A stretch of 64,000 bases of DNA from Rhodococcus sp. Leaf278 (GTDB lineage: Bacteria > Actinomycetota > Actinomycetes > Mycobacteriales > Mycobacteriaceae). The DNA is taken from NCBI RefSeq assembly GCF_001426085.1, contig NZ_LMRR01000044.1, forward strand, positions 177,898-241,897, given 5' to 3'. Below the pieces are notes generated by a model, which was not told the DNA's origin, ran no database searches, and saw only the letters and a list, made by a program, of their open reading frames with translations. The stretch's first letter is position 1. The number at the start of each line of letters is the position of its first letter. Below are positions 16,853 to 25,288 of the stretch, one piece after another. The translations under genes and the position numbers were made by a program.

Positions 16853-18021
16853 TGGCTTCTCGTGATTCGATTGCTCTGACCGTTCAGGCGACGACTGCGC
16901 AGGCCGGGTGGGTCGGGGTGCGGTTGATGATCGGCTATCGGGCGATCGCCGAGGGTGCCGACACTCGAACGCTTGCGGTGATCGCGGCACTGTTCGCTGC
17001 GCCCGCAGTATTGGCGGCCCTGCCGATCGGGCGCATCGCCGACAGATTCGGCGGGCCGGTGGTCATCGTGTCGGGAATCGTTCTGTGCTCGATCGCAACC
17101 GGTGTACTCGTTGCATTTTCGGCAATGTGGGCGTTGCTCGTATGTACGGCCGCGTTCGGTCTGGGCAATCTGCTCATCATGATCGGGCAGCAGGCGTTCG
17201 TCGCCCACGTCCACGTCGACGGCAAGAACGAGAGCGCTTTTGGTGCACTGACTGCCGCCGCGTCGATGGGTCAGTTGGTCGGGCCGCTCGCGGTGACGGC
17301 CGTCGCGTCGAGATTCGGCGGCGCGAGCGTCGAGAGTCCGAACACGACGGCAGGCATCCTCACTGCTGGGGCCTTCACCGCGGTAGCGCTGCCCACCGCA
17401 CTGTTCTTGATGCTCGGCCGCAAACACATTCGTGCGCAGAAACCTGCCGAGGACGAGGCGTCGGGGCTGAAACTGCTCAAGCTGCCGGGTATGTGGCAAT
17501 CGTTGACGGTCAGCGGCGCGGTGCTGGTAACGGTCGATCTGCTCTATGCCTTCGTCCCGGCGTGGGCCGTCGAGCGTGGGGTGTCGGTGACGACGGTGGG
17601 GTGGCTGTTGGCGTTGCGTGCCGGGGTGTCGGTGGTCAGCCGAGTGGGGCTCGGCAGGCTCGACGAGAAGTTCGGTCGCACTGTGCTGCTGAATGTTTCG
17701 CTGGCGGCGGGTGCGATCGCTCTCGCTGTGCTGCCATTCGTGCAGGCTGTGGGTGCCATCGGAGTCATGATCGCACTCGGTATCGCGCTGGGAATTCCGC
17801 AGCCACTGACCATGTCGTGGGTGGTTTCGATCGTCCCGAAATCCACGCAGGGGGAGGCGTTGGGGTTGCGCATGTCGGCCAACAGGTCTGCGCAGATTCT
17901 CATCCCATTGACGGTCGGCGCGATCGCCGGCCCGTTCGGGGTGACGGGCATTCTGCTCGGTAATGCACTGGTGCTCGGGGGATCGATCGTCGCTGCCTCG
18001 CATCCGCGGAGTCGGCCGTAA
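16852..18021 (+). CDS. Major facilitator superfamily transporter
   Basis: A 389-residue, 12-segment MFS protein. It starts at ATG 16852, whose first base is also the last base of the RpiR stop codon. The loop between helices 2 and 3 reads GRIADRFGG, the MFS motif A. It is translationally coupled to the RpiR regulator, so its substrate may be a metabolite linked to the tct/rraA pathway. Direction of transport is not evident. Confidence 0.88.
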   Translation: MASRDSIALTVQATTAQAGWVGVRLMIGYRAIAEGADTRTLAVIAALFAAPAVLAALPIGRIADRFGGPVVIVSGIVLCSIATGVLVAFSAMWALLVCTAAFGLGNLLIMIGQQAFVAHVHVDGKNESAFGALTAAASMGQLVGPLAVTAVASRFGGASVESPNTTAGILTAGAFTAVALPTALFLMLGRKHIRAQKPAEDEASGLKLLKLPGMWQSLTVSGAVLVTVDLLYAFVPAWAVERGVSVTTVGWLLALRAGVSVVSRVGLGRLDEKFGRTVLLNVSLAAGAIALAVLPFVQAVGAIGVMIALGIALGIPQPLTMSWVVSIVPKSTQGEALGLRMSANRSAQILIPLTVGAIAGPFGVTGILLGNALVLGGSIVAASHPRSRP

Positions 18022-18143
18022 CTCAACCGGCGCGGGTGAGCATCTTCTCCACACGACGGCCCGGCCACGGTAAACCCCGGATCTGCTCCGCGGAGTGGAG
18101 CAACTGTCGATCGAACGCCGAGATCTGTAGCGGGAAAGGGAAA

Positions 18144-19196
18144 TCACTGCCCCGGGTTGTGTTCCTCCCTCAGTCGGCGACCCTGTTCCACGGCCTGCGC
18201 ATCCTTCTCGTCGTTCTTGTCGGAGACGCGGGTGTCGCGCGGTGGCAATTGCAGTCGCTTCTCGGCAACGATTCCGGCCTGCAGTTGACGACCACGTTCG
18301 AGTTCGGAGTCCAGCTCGGCTCCGAACAACAAGGCCAAGTTGGTGATCCACAGCCATAGCAAGAACACGATGGCTCCGGCCAGTGATCCGTAGGTCTTGT
18401 TGTAGCTGGAGAAGTTCGCGACGTAGAAACCGAACGCGACGGTTGCGAGAATCCACACGATGATGCCGACCGCTGCCCCGGAACTGATCCATTTGAACTT
18501 GGGCTGCTGCACATTCGGAGTCGCGTAGTACAGAATGGCGACGGCTAGCACCACAACGATCAGGACGAGTGGCCAGCGGGCGATGTTCCAGATCGTCAGT
18601 GCGGTGTCGCCGAGTCCGACGGCGTCGCCCACAGCCTTGGCGACGGGGCCGCTGATCGCCAGCATGACGGCCGCGAGTGCGATGAGTACGAGAGCGACGA
18701 GCGTGACCAAAAGCATCACGGGGCGCAATTTCCAGATTGGCCGACCCTCGTCCACCTCGTACATGCGGTTCATCGCGCGGCCGAATGCGCCGACGTAGCC
18801 GGACGCAGACCACAGCGCACCGGCGATACCGATGATTAACGCGAAGCCCGCGGTGGGTGCCTGGACGAGCTGCTCGATGGTTGGACGTAGCGTGTCGACC
18901 GCCGATTGCGGTCCGAGATCGCCGACGATCTGCAGTACGCCGTCGACCGTGGCCTGTCCCTGGCCGAACACGCCGAGCAACGACACGATGGCGAGGATCG
19001 CGGGGAAGAGCGAAAGCACGGCGTAGTAGGTCAGCGCGGCTGCGAGGTCGGTGCATTGATCTCGGGAGAACTCACGTGCGGTCTTCTTCAGTACGTAGAT
19101 CCACGACGGCTTGGTCAGATCCGCAGGTGAATCCGCCTTACGTGGATCGTCGGGATCTGCTTCGGTGGGCGCGGGATCGGTAGCGTGATCTGCCAT
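18144..19196 (-). CDS. YihY/BrkB-family inner membrane protein
   Basis: A 350-residue protein starting at ATG 19196 (MADHATDPAP), with an acidic N-terminal tail and a charged C-terminal tail. It has six to seven transmembrane segments typical of the YihY/virulence-factor BrkB family, including DLAAALTYYAVLSLFPAI (residues 50-70) and the late SYNKTYGSLAGAIVFLLWLW block. Molecular function in the family is unsettled. The family name 'RNase BN' seen in old annotations does not apply. Confidence 0.88.
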   Translation of the reverse strand: MADHATDPAPTEADPDDPRKADSPADLTKPSWIYVLKKTAREFSRDQCTDLAAALTYYAVLSLFPAILAIVSLLGVFGQGQATVDGVLQIVGDLGPQSAVDTLRPTIEQLVQAPTAGFALIIGIAGALWSASGYVGAFGRAMNRMYEVDEGRPIWKLRPVMLLVTLVALVLIALAAVMLAISGPVAKAVGDAVGLGDTALTIWNIARWPLVLIVVVLAVAILYYATPNVQQPKFKWISSGAAVGIIVWILATVAFGFYVANFSSYNKTYGSLAGAIVFLLWLWITNLALLFGAELDSELERGRQLQAGIVAEKRLQLPPRDTRVSDKNDEKDAQAVEQGRRLREEHNPGQ

Positions 19197-19288
19197 CAAG
19201 GGCGCATACCCGGGCACTACCGATGAAAACAACGGTGTCTGAGGTGGATCGGCTTTGGGCACGGTTCGACGGGTGTAGTTTGGCGCGC

Positions 19289-19669
19289 ATGGCATGTCGA
19301 ATCAGTGAACTCGTACTCGATTGTCGGGATACCGAGGCCTTGGCGACGTTCTGGTGTGAGGTCTTGGACTTCGTCATATTGGACAGGGAGGACGACGGTT
19401 CGGTGGAGATCGGTGCGCGCGACGGCTTCGGCGGCGCACAGCCGACCATCATCCTCAGTCGCAGCGAGAATCCCGAGAAGGCGAAACCGCGACTGCACAT
19501 CGACGTGAGTGCGACCGATCGGGATCAGGACGCCGAACTCGAACGACTTATCACCCTCGGTGCTCGACGAGTGGAGATCGGTCAGACCGGCCAGGAGTCA
19601 TGGCATGTGCTGGCGGATCCCGAAGGTAACGAATTCTGTTTGCTGCGAGCAAGACTCAACCCGGTGTGA
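19289..19669 (+). CDS. VOC-superfamily (glyoxalase-like) protein
   Basis: A 126-residue single-domain protein starting at ATG 19289 (MACRISELVLDC). It has the beta-alpha-beta-beta-beta pattern of the vicinal-oxygen-chelate fold, with DTEALATFWCEVLDF near the start and LADPEGNEFCLL at the end, the conserved DPxGNxF block. It resembles the glyoxalase-like DUF family of small Rhodococcus and Streptomyces proteins. The metal ligands and substrate are not certain. Its 3' end overlaps the convergent symporter gene by 14 bp. Confidence 0.82.
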   Translation: MACRISELVLDCRDTEALATFWCEVLDFVILDREDDGSVEIGARDGFGGAQPTIILSRSENPEKAKPRLHIDVSATDRDQDAELERLITLGARRVEIGQTGQESWHVLADPEGNEFCLLRARLNPV

Positions 19670-20621
19670 CTGCGTTGTCCTGTTTGCTATCGGCCCCGGT
19701 GGACCGTCTGGACCAGTAGCTGGCCAGTAGGGACCCGGACACGTTGTGCCACACCGAGAAGATTGCCGCGGGCAGAGCTGCTGCGGGACTGAAGTGCACC
19801 GACGCCAGTGCTGCGGCCAGGCCGGAGTTCTGCATGCCTACCTCGATGCTGATGGCACGTCGGCTGGCGACGTCGAGTCCGCAGGCTTTACCGATGCCGT
19901 AGCCGACGGCGAGTCCGAGCGAGTTGTGCAGTACGACGGCCACGACGATGAGCGCACCGATCGACAGCAATGTCGGGGCGCTGGCCGCCACTACGAGGAC
20001 GACGACGGCGGTGATGCCGGCGACCGAGATCAGCGGCAGGGCGTCGAGCATACGGTCGATGATCCTCGGAAACAGCAGGCGCAGAACAACTCCCAGTACG
20101 ACGGGCACCAGCACAATCTGCAGGATCGAGACGAACAGTCCGCCCGCGTCGACCGGTAGGTACTCACCGGCGAGCCAGAGCACGAGAAGCGGCGTGAGTA
20201 TCGGTGCGAGCAAGGTCGACACCGAGGTCATCGCCACCGACAGTGCTGTATCACCTTTCGCGAGATAGACCATCACGTTCGACGCGGTACCGCCTGGGGC
20301 GGATCCGACCAACACCATGCCGGCAGTGAGCGCAGCGGAGAGTCCGAGCACGTTGGCAATGCCCAACCCGAGTAGCGGCATCGCGATGAATTGCGCGGCA
20401 ACGCCGAGCAGCAGCGCCCACGGTCGCCGGGCCACCACCGCGAAGTCGGAAAGCCGCAACGTCATTCCCATGCCGAGCATGATGATCGACAACAACCACG
20501 GCACGGCAGGTGTGCCGCCGCTGAACGTGTCGGGGGTGATCAGGGCCAGCGCACCCGCCGCAACGACGATCAGGGCAAACCATTTGCCGGTGAATTCGCT
20601 GACGGTCTTCAGCTTGGGCAT
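19656..20621 (-). CDS. Bile acid:sodium symporter (BASS) family transporter
   Basis: A 321-residue membrane protein starting at ATG 20621, preceded by a GGAG ribosome site. It has about ten hydrophobic segments, with MLGMGMTLRLSDF near residue 50, GSAPGGTASNVMVYLAKGD near residue 110 and VGMQNSGLAAALA near residue 260, the conserved blocks that line the sodium and substrate sites of BASS transporters. It imports organic anions with sodium. No operon partner is visible. Confidence 0.9.
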   Translation of the reverse strand: MPKLKTVSEFTGKWFALIVVAAGALALITPDTFSGGTPAVPWLLSIIMLGMGMTLRLSDFAVVARRPWALLLGVAAQFIAMPLLGLGIANVLGLSAALTAGMVLVGSAPGGTASNVMVYLAKGDTALSVAMTSVSTLLAPILTPLLVLWLAGEYLPVDAGGLFVSILQIVLVPVVLGVVLRLLFPRIIDRMLDALPLISVAGITAVVVLVVAASAPTLLSIGALIVVAVVLHNSLGLAVGYGIGKACGLDVASRRAISIEVGMQNSGLAAALASVHFSPAAALPAAIFSVWHNVSGSLLASYWSRRSTGADSKQDNAVTPG

Positions 20622-20836
20622 CGGGAGACTCCATAGGTGGTTGGGCACGGCGTCGCGAAGTCTAGCCCTTTAGCTGAGCTCACTGTTCGAGGTTGCGGTC
20701 CGCCTGTAATCCAGCTGTAGTCGACGAAATACGCACAAGCGTCGGCAAGGAACGAGACCGATCGGACTTGTTCTGGCAGAATCAACGGCTACGTAGGACT
20801 GTCACAAGCGAAGGACGACGAACACATGACGTCACC

Positions 20837-21244
20837 GTGAACAAGCTCTCGACGGTGGCGCTGCTGATCTTGTTGGGTGCAGCCGGGATGTTCAACGGCG
20901 TGTCCTTGACCTCCGACCCGACCGGTCGGTCACTCGGCCTGGATGTCGGGATGCTCCCCTCGTGGCATACCTGGGACTACCGCATTTCCGGGTTGTTCGT
21001 GCTGATCTTTCTCGGACTCGGACCGTTGATCTGTGTGGCAGCAGTACTCGTCGACGCCTCCGAAGCTCCGGTGTATGTCACGTGCGCCGGGCTGGTGACC
21101 ATCGGGTGGGTGGTGTGGCAGATTCTCGTCCTCGACATCGATGCCCCCCTCGCCCAAATTCCCCTCACTCTTCTGGGGGCCGCGTTGATCCTTCTTGCAG
21201 TCGGCCAGTTCCGCGCGCGGGCCCGCGATCGCAGCAGGCAATAG
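20837..21244 (+). CDS. Hypothetical four-helix membrane protein
   Basis: About 135 residues if translation starts at GTG 20837; an upstream in-frame extension exists but its sequence is not hydrophobic and reads like non-coding DNA. Four hydrophobic segments are visible (residues 4-20, 45-68, 75-98 and 105-125). No family is recognised. Its 3' end overlaps the convergent gene at 21165 by 80 bp. Confidence 0.6.
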   Translation: MNKLSTVALLILLGAAGMFNGVSLTSDPTGRSLGLDVGMLPSWHTWDYRISGLFVLIFLGLGPLICVAAVLVDASEAPVYVTCAGLVTIGWVVWQILVLDIDAPLAQIPLTLLGAALILLAVGQFRARARDRSRQ

Positions 21245-21509
21245 AGTCCGATCGCCGGACTCTGGCGATAGTCACTGCTGCCAGGATCAAGCCCGCAACA
21301 GTGAGAAAGTCCGATTCGGTCAGACCTCTGTCCGCGTCGACCACGTACAGCACCGCACCTTCGATGGGGGTGTTGAAGAACAACCACAGAATCGACACAA
21401 CACCCAGCGAGATTGCTGCAGGCCACGACGGCTTGGCCAATGACCATGCTGCTGAGGCGAACACTGCGTTCATCAGAACGAGCGAGTGGAACGGATCGGT
21501 AGTCGGCAC
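21165..21509 (-). CDS. Hypothetical small membrane protein
   Basis: 114 residues from GTG 21509, with three hydrophobic segments (residues 7-24, 32-58 and 70-84) and a basic, Gly-rich tail encoded inside the end of the opposite gene. The central segment SLGVVSILWLFFNTPIEGAVLYVV supports a real membrane protein. No strong ribosome site is seen, so the start and the gene itself are less certain. Confidence 0.5.
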   Translation of the reverse strand: MPTTDPFHSLVLMNAVFASAAWSLAKPSWPAAISLGVVSILWLFFNTPIEGAVLYVVDADRGLTESDFLTVAGLILAAVTIARVRRSDSIACCDRGPARGTGRLQEGSTRPPEE

Positions 21510-21640
21510 CGTTACATCATGGCCGACCAGTGCGCCAGCGCCGCATCGGAGCGACGCCCGGAAACGATCCCCGACATGTCAGTCCGACCGCTTCTCGAAT
21601 GCCCGATGGCCCCGACTCAAAATTTGTGAGACCGTGCGGT

Positions 21641-22825
21641 ATGCGCTCGCACGAGGAGTACATGTTCATCCCGGACCTGTACGAAGGCTGGATCGGAAAC
21701 GGATACGTCGCGACCATCATCTGCGAAGCGTCGACCGCTGAGGTACTGCAGGCTTTCGGTGCGGACAACACCGAACACGTGACTGCAGAGGGCATCACCG
21801 ATCTGCTACCCGCAGAGGCCGATCTGGATGCAGCAGGCAAGCTCGACGGCCTCGATACTCAACTCATTGCGGTCATGGATCTCGGTGATAACAAAGCGCT
21901 CCTCGTGCAACAGAACTCGCAGTACGTGGGAGCAACGGAATCATACTTGCAGCCGTTGTTCGCAGGCCGAGACATCGTGTCACACAGCAGTCTCGGCTCG
22001 GGAGAGCGGTTCGTATGGTGGTCCGACGGAAAGGTAGTCGCCGATTTCGATCCCTACCACTACGACTCCGAGGAACGCGGTGCACCGAAATCTGTGATCG
22101 AAGCCGCCCGTGCGATCGGCGGAATCGGGATCGAAGGTCCGCCACCGCACAACGACGGATACCCGTCGGTAGCAGGCTCGTTCGCGTTGGCCGATCATCT
22201 GACCCAGTCTCACGTCAGCCCTGATGTGTTGAGCCGCGGTATCTTTGCCGTCGCAGTGGTTCGGACAGGGCCCGCGCTACCCGTCGAGCCGCCACACACT
22301 TTCGAGTCCGAATCTTCGTGGGGTGCTGTCGTGGATCGATACCAGAAATCTTCCCGGCTGTCCCGGTACGGACGGGCTATCGAGACCAGGGGAGATCGGG
22401 TAGCGGATATTCGGTTCTGGTATCGCCCATACAGGTCGTATCGGATGGCAGACCGAGACGGGGTCCGGCACATCGTCAACCGGCGCGGCGACTACTGGTC
22501 CCGAGTGGACGGCGTCCTGCAGAAAGGTGCTCCGCCGATCGGTCTGGAGGTACACCCTGACACCCTGGTCGAAGTGCAGAAGAACTGGGACGTCGAGTTC
22601 AGCACTCTGATTGCCGACAACACCGAAGGAACTGCTGTCGAGGTGGGCGGCAGGGCGGCCTGGGAGTTCGAGCTACCTCCGGGGTGGCAGGGCTTCCCGA
22701 GCGCCGTGGCATTCGATGCGGAGTCGGGCATCGCTTTGCGGCGAAACATGCCGTACATCAGCATCGAGTTCAGCGAAATCGTCGTCGGGGTGGATTTGTC
22801 CGACGATCTGTTCAACGGTGATTGA
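21641..22825 (+). CDS. DUF6461-like protein with unknown C-terminal domain
   Basis: About 394 residues from ATG 21641; ATG 21662, preceded closely by GAGGAG, is an alternative start. The N-terminal half (GYVATIICEASTAEVLQAFGAD, then VGATESYLQPLF and SGERFVWWSDGKVVADFDP) looks like the DUF6461 domain of actinobacteria. The C-terminal half (from about residue 225) has a beta-rich pattern with YRPYRSYR and VHPDTLVEVQKNWDVEF. No signal peptide is visible. Function is unknown, and the two-part architecture may be a fusion. Confidence 0.68.
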   Translation: MRSHEEYMFIPDLYEGWIGNGYVATIICEASTAEVLQAFGADNTEHVTAEGITDLLPAEADLDAAGKLDGLDTQLIAVMDLGDNKALLVQQNSQYVGATESYLQPLFAGRDIVSHSSLGSGERFVWWSDGKVVADFDPYHYDSEERGAPKSVIEAARAIGGIGIEGPPPHNDGYPSVAGSFALADHLTQSHVSPDVLSRGIFAVAVVRTGPALPVEPPHTFESESSWGAVVDRYQKSSRLSRYGRAIETRGDRVADIRFWYRPYRSYRMADRDGVRHIVNRRGDYWSRVDGVLQKGAPPIGLEVHPDTLVEVQKNWDVEFSTLIADNTEGTAVEVGGRAAWEFELPPGWQGFPSAVAFDAESGIALRRNMPYISIEFSEIVVGVDLSDDLFNGD

Positions 22826-22991
22826 CCTGAGGGGTGCACCTAACGGTCCATTGGACGCCTCTGTCAGGGGCATCCCCGTACATGGACCTCGAAGCGGAGC
22901 AGAAATTGCATTCGGCTTCACATATGGCGTTTCCGGCATAGGTGACTACTTGCAGCCCTAGTGCTCGATTGGGCGTCGGACAATGAATCTG

Positions 22992-24146
22992 TCACTGCGA
23001 GAGACGATCACCCGAGCCGACGGGAGTGACGCCGGAGATCAGGTCGATCAGTCCGAACGGGGATTGTTCCCCGAGGCACAGGTCGAGCGTTTCGTGCGCC
23101 TGAACGGCCACCGCTTCACTTCGCGTGAACATTGCCTTCTCGAAGACCGACACCGCTGCGTCGATGTCGCCGCGGTGATCGGAGATCGCGCGACCGAGTT
23201 CGGCACCGTCGAACATCGCCAGATTGGCACCGTCGCCGGAGGGCGGCATGAGATGTGCGGCATCACCCACGAGGGTTACTCCCCGCGTGGAATCCCAGCG
23301 GTGGTCGTTGGGGAGCGTGAAGATCTTGCGGGGTACCAGCGCGGTGGTCCCGTCGGTGATCAACGCTGTCAATTCCGATGCCCACCCATCGAATTCGGCG
23401 GCGACAGCGGCTTTGGCGGAGGTGGTGTCGGTGAAGTCGATTGCGTCGATCCAATCGGAGCTGCGGTTGAGCTGAACGTACGTGTGCAGAATGTCGCCGG
23501 CCTCGCGGTGTACGGAGATTCCCTTACCCGGAGTGAGTGCGAACATCGCACCGCCACCGACTGCGCGAGCGGTGGCGGGGTGGCGTACGTCGACGTCGTG
23601 GAGGTAGGTCTCCACGAAGACGGTACCCACGTAAGCCGGTACGGCGGCCGAGAGCAGCGATCGGACTCGTGACCACGCGCCGTCGGCACCGACGAGCAGA
23701 TCGCTGATCGTGGTAGTTCCGTTCTCGAACTCGAGTGAGTGTTGCCCGTCGCCCAGTGGGCGCACGGAGGCGAGCTTGTGACCCCACTGGACGGTGTCGG
23801 CTGGCAATGAGTCGAGCAGAATTTGTCGGAGGTCGCCGCGCAGCACTTCTGGTCGACCGCCGGTGCCGTCGTCGGGTTCATCGAACAGAACCTCGCCGTC
23901 GGGGCGTAGGACGCGAGTCGCTTCGCCTCCCGCGTGGATGATGGCGCGGAACTCCTCGGTGAGCCCGGCCGCGGCGAGAGCGACCTGCCCGTCGTTCTCG
24001 TGAATGTCGAGCTGCCCGCCCTGGGTGCGCGCGTCAGCCGTGGTGTCGGCCTCGTACACCGTGGCGGCGATTCCCTGAACGTGCAGTACCCGTGCCAACA
24101 CCAGGCCGCCCAGTCCTGCACCGATGATCGAAATGGTTGTACCCAT
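22992..24146 (-). CDS. TetX-like FAD-dependent monooxygenase
   Basis: A 384-residue group A flavin monooxygenase starting at ATG 24146. The Rossmann FAD motif IIGAGLGGLVLARVLHVQG is at residues 7-25. The second FAD site GDAAHLMPPSGDGANLAMFDGAELG lies near residue 300, in the form typical of TetX-type enzymes. It hydroxylates small aromatic or polyketide-like molecules using NAD(P)H and O2. Its own TetR regulator lies 92 bp upstream in the same direction, and two matching operators precede its start. Possible roles are detoxification or drug inactivation; similarity alone does not show tetracycline activity. Confidence 0.87.
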   Translation of the reverse strand: MGTTISIIGAGLGGLVLARVLHVQGIAATVYEADTTADARTQGGQLDIHENDGQVALAAAGLTEEFRAIIHAGGEATRVLRPDGEVLFDEPDDGTGGRPEVLRGDLRQILLDSLPADTVQWGHKLASVRPLGDGQHSLEFENGTTTISDLLVGADGAWSRVRSLLSAAVPAYVGTVFVETYLHDVDVRHPATARAVGGGAMFALTPGKGISVHREAGDILHTYVQLNRSSDWIDAIDFTDTTSAKAAVAAEFDGWASELTALITDGTTALVPRKIFTLPNDHRWDSTRGVTLVGDAAHLMPPSGDGANLAMFDGAELGRAISDHRGDIDAAVSVFEKAMFTRSEAVAVQAHETLDLCLGEQSPFGLIDLISGVTPVGSGDRLSQ

Positions 24147-24166
24147 GGGAAGTCTCCGCTCGTTGT

Positions 24167-24204
24167 TGGAACACTGTTCCAGTCAAGAATGGAACAGTGT
24201 TCCA
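24167..24204. promoter_or_regulatory. Paired 15-bp palindromic operators upstream of the TetX-like gene
   Basis: TGGAACACTGTTCCA (24167-24181) and TGGAACAGTGTTCCA (24190-24204) are both perfect inverted repeats around one central base, with centres 23 bp apart. They lie between the TetR stop and the monooxygenase start. The same arms occur once more upstream of the TetR gene (24921-24935), which links the regulator to both promoters. Confidence 0.82.
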
Positions 24205-24238
24205 AAACTGTCAAGCGGGGTAGGTTCCAGAGAATGGT

Positions 24239-24901
24239 TCAACCGCGGTCGATGCCGGCGAGGATGATGTCGACCCCGGCCTGGAATTGCTCTCTGTCGT
24301 CGTGGCCGGCGAACTGCGACGCGATCCGCGTCAGGAACGGATAGTCGCCGGTGTCGGTCACCGCCGAGCGCGTGGAGTCGAGAAATGCCGCTCGATCCGT
24401 CACCGTGGCGGCCAGTTGCCTCCCGACATCGCGCTGACTCGCAGCCCCGAGGGCGTGGTACATGAGCACGGAAGCGGCGTCGAACTGAGCATTTTCCCGA
24501 ACTCCGCGTGCATCCAATTCGGTTCCGATGCGGTCGAACAGATGCATGACGGCCGGCTGCCACGGCGCACCGGCGAGTTGCGTTGCCACCCATGGTCGCG
24601 TGGTGATCATGTCGAACACCCGCATCATCAGACCGCGAACACCTGGCTCGGTCGGCTCGTTCTCGGGTGAGGATTCGAAGATCGATGCCATAACAGCTTC
24701 GGCCGCTGCTGCGACAAGACCATCCCTGTTGCCGACGTGGTGATACAGCGCACCGGGGCCCGTGGACAGGTGTGCGGCAAGGGTGCGAAACGTCAGAGCA
24801 TCGGTGCCACCCTCGTCGAGCATCTCGATCGCTGCCTGCACGATCCGCTCCTTCGACAGGGCATCGGAACGTCGCGCGGGTGTCGGCTTGATGTTCGTCA
24901 T
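24239..24901 (-). CDS. TetR family regulator (TetR_C type)
   Basis: A 220-residue regulator starting at ATG 24901. The helix-turn-helix is LTFRTLAAHLSTGPGALYHHVGNRDGL near residue 40, with the LYHHVGNRDGL form found in TetR proteins that control antibiotic-resistance and monooxygenase genes. The ligand domain follows, at normal length. Three copies of TGGAACnnnGTTCCA flank this gene, one in its own promoter and two in front of the monooxygenase gene downstream, so it likely represses both. Confidence 0.9.
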   Translation of the reverse strand: MTNIKPTPARRSDALSKERIVQAAIEMLDEGGTDALTFRTLAAHLSTGPGALYHHVGNRDGLVAAAAEAVMASIFESSPENEPTEPGVRGLMMRVFDMITTRPWVATQLAGAPWQPAVMHLFDRIGTELDARGVRENAQFDAASVLMYHALGAASQRDVGRQLAATVTDRAAFLDSTRSAVTDTGDYPFLTRIASQFAGHDDREQFQAGVDIILAGIDRG

Positions 24902-24920
24902 GCGCAGATCTTGTCACAGC

Positions 24921-24935
24921 TGGAACGTTGTTCCA
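24921..24935. promoter_or_regulatory. Third TGGAACnnnGTTCCA operator, upstream of the TetR gene
   Basis: TGGAACGTTGTTCCA lies 20-34 bp upstream of the TetR start codon and shares both arms with the two sites before the monooxygenase gene. The flanking C and G extend the palindrome to 17 bp. Its position fits autorepression. Confidence 0.75.
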
Positions 24936-25063
24936 GGGCTGGCTGCGATTGATTCCGAGGCGAGACGGCACCGGACCTGAGGGTTCAGTATCGAGTCGAA
25001 TGTCCGGGATGCCGCGTATGGAGAGCGATCGTGAACCGTGAGGTCCGTTCGCCGGGCTGAGTA

Positions 25064-25143
25064 ACCTCACACCCCTGCTGCAGGGTGCGCGCCCCTTCTA
25101 TGACCTGAACTCGGGCGCGCGGTCGGGAAAAAGGGTGTGAGGT
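25064..25143. other. Nested inverted repeats inside the direct repeat (left copy)
   Basis: Outer arms ACCTCACACCC (25064-25074) and GGGTGTGAGGT (25133-25143) are perfectly complementary over 11 bp. Inner arms GCGCGCCC (25087-25094) and GGGCGCGC (25113-25120) add 8 bp. A second GTGAGGT at 25038-25044 could pair with the first outer arm instead, giving mutually exclusive hairpins. Neither strand has the G:C stem followed directly by a T run that a simple intrinsic terminator needs. The right copy is at 27517-27596, with its arms intact and changes in the unpaired part. Confidence 0.55.
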
Positions 25144-25167
25144 CCCGAATCCGAACCCTCGAAGAGC

Positions 25168-25245
25168 CTACGAACCCCGCACCACGTCGTATGCCGGCTT
25201 GGCGCTGAAGTCCGAGCGCAGCAGTCCGTAGTTCTGCTCCGAATC
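25168..25245 (-). pseudogene. 3' remnant of a glycoside hydrolase gene
   Basis: On the minus strand this piece encodes about 25 residues (DSEQNYGLLRSDFSAKPAY, then DVVRGS and stop). They match the C-terminus of the intact glycoside hydrolase at 27622-28650. Homology stops abruptly at 25245. No upstream coding part, start or ribosome site is present, so this is a non-functional tail left by duplication. Confidence 0.82.
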
Positions 25246-25288
25246 CGTTCGTTGATGGGCGCGCGGGAACGAATGGGATCATCGGTGC

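Larger units (their letters stand above)
24971..25245 (+). repeat. Left copy of a 275-bp direct repeat
   Basis: This block matches 27424-27699 in the same orientation, with roughly 94% identity by eye and one single-base gap. The part nearest 25245 equals the 3' end of the glycoside hydrolase gene 27622-28650, and the remainder equals the DNA downstream of that gene. The two copies bracket a TetR and a serine hydrolase gene. Confidence 0.9.

Noticed and set aside
16645..19056. An 803-codon open frame on the minus strand spanning several genes
   Set aside because: It lies antisense to the RpiR and MFS genes and in another frame of the BrkB gene, has low-complexity Arg/His-rich translation, and is a GC-skew artefact.
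22992..24146. Tetracycline resistance by the TetX-like enzyme
   Set aside because: The FAD motifs define the family but not the substrate.
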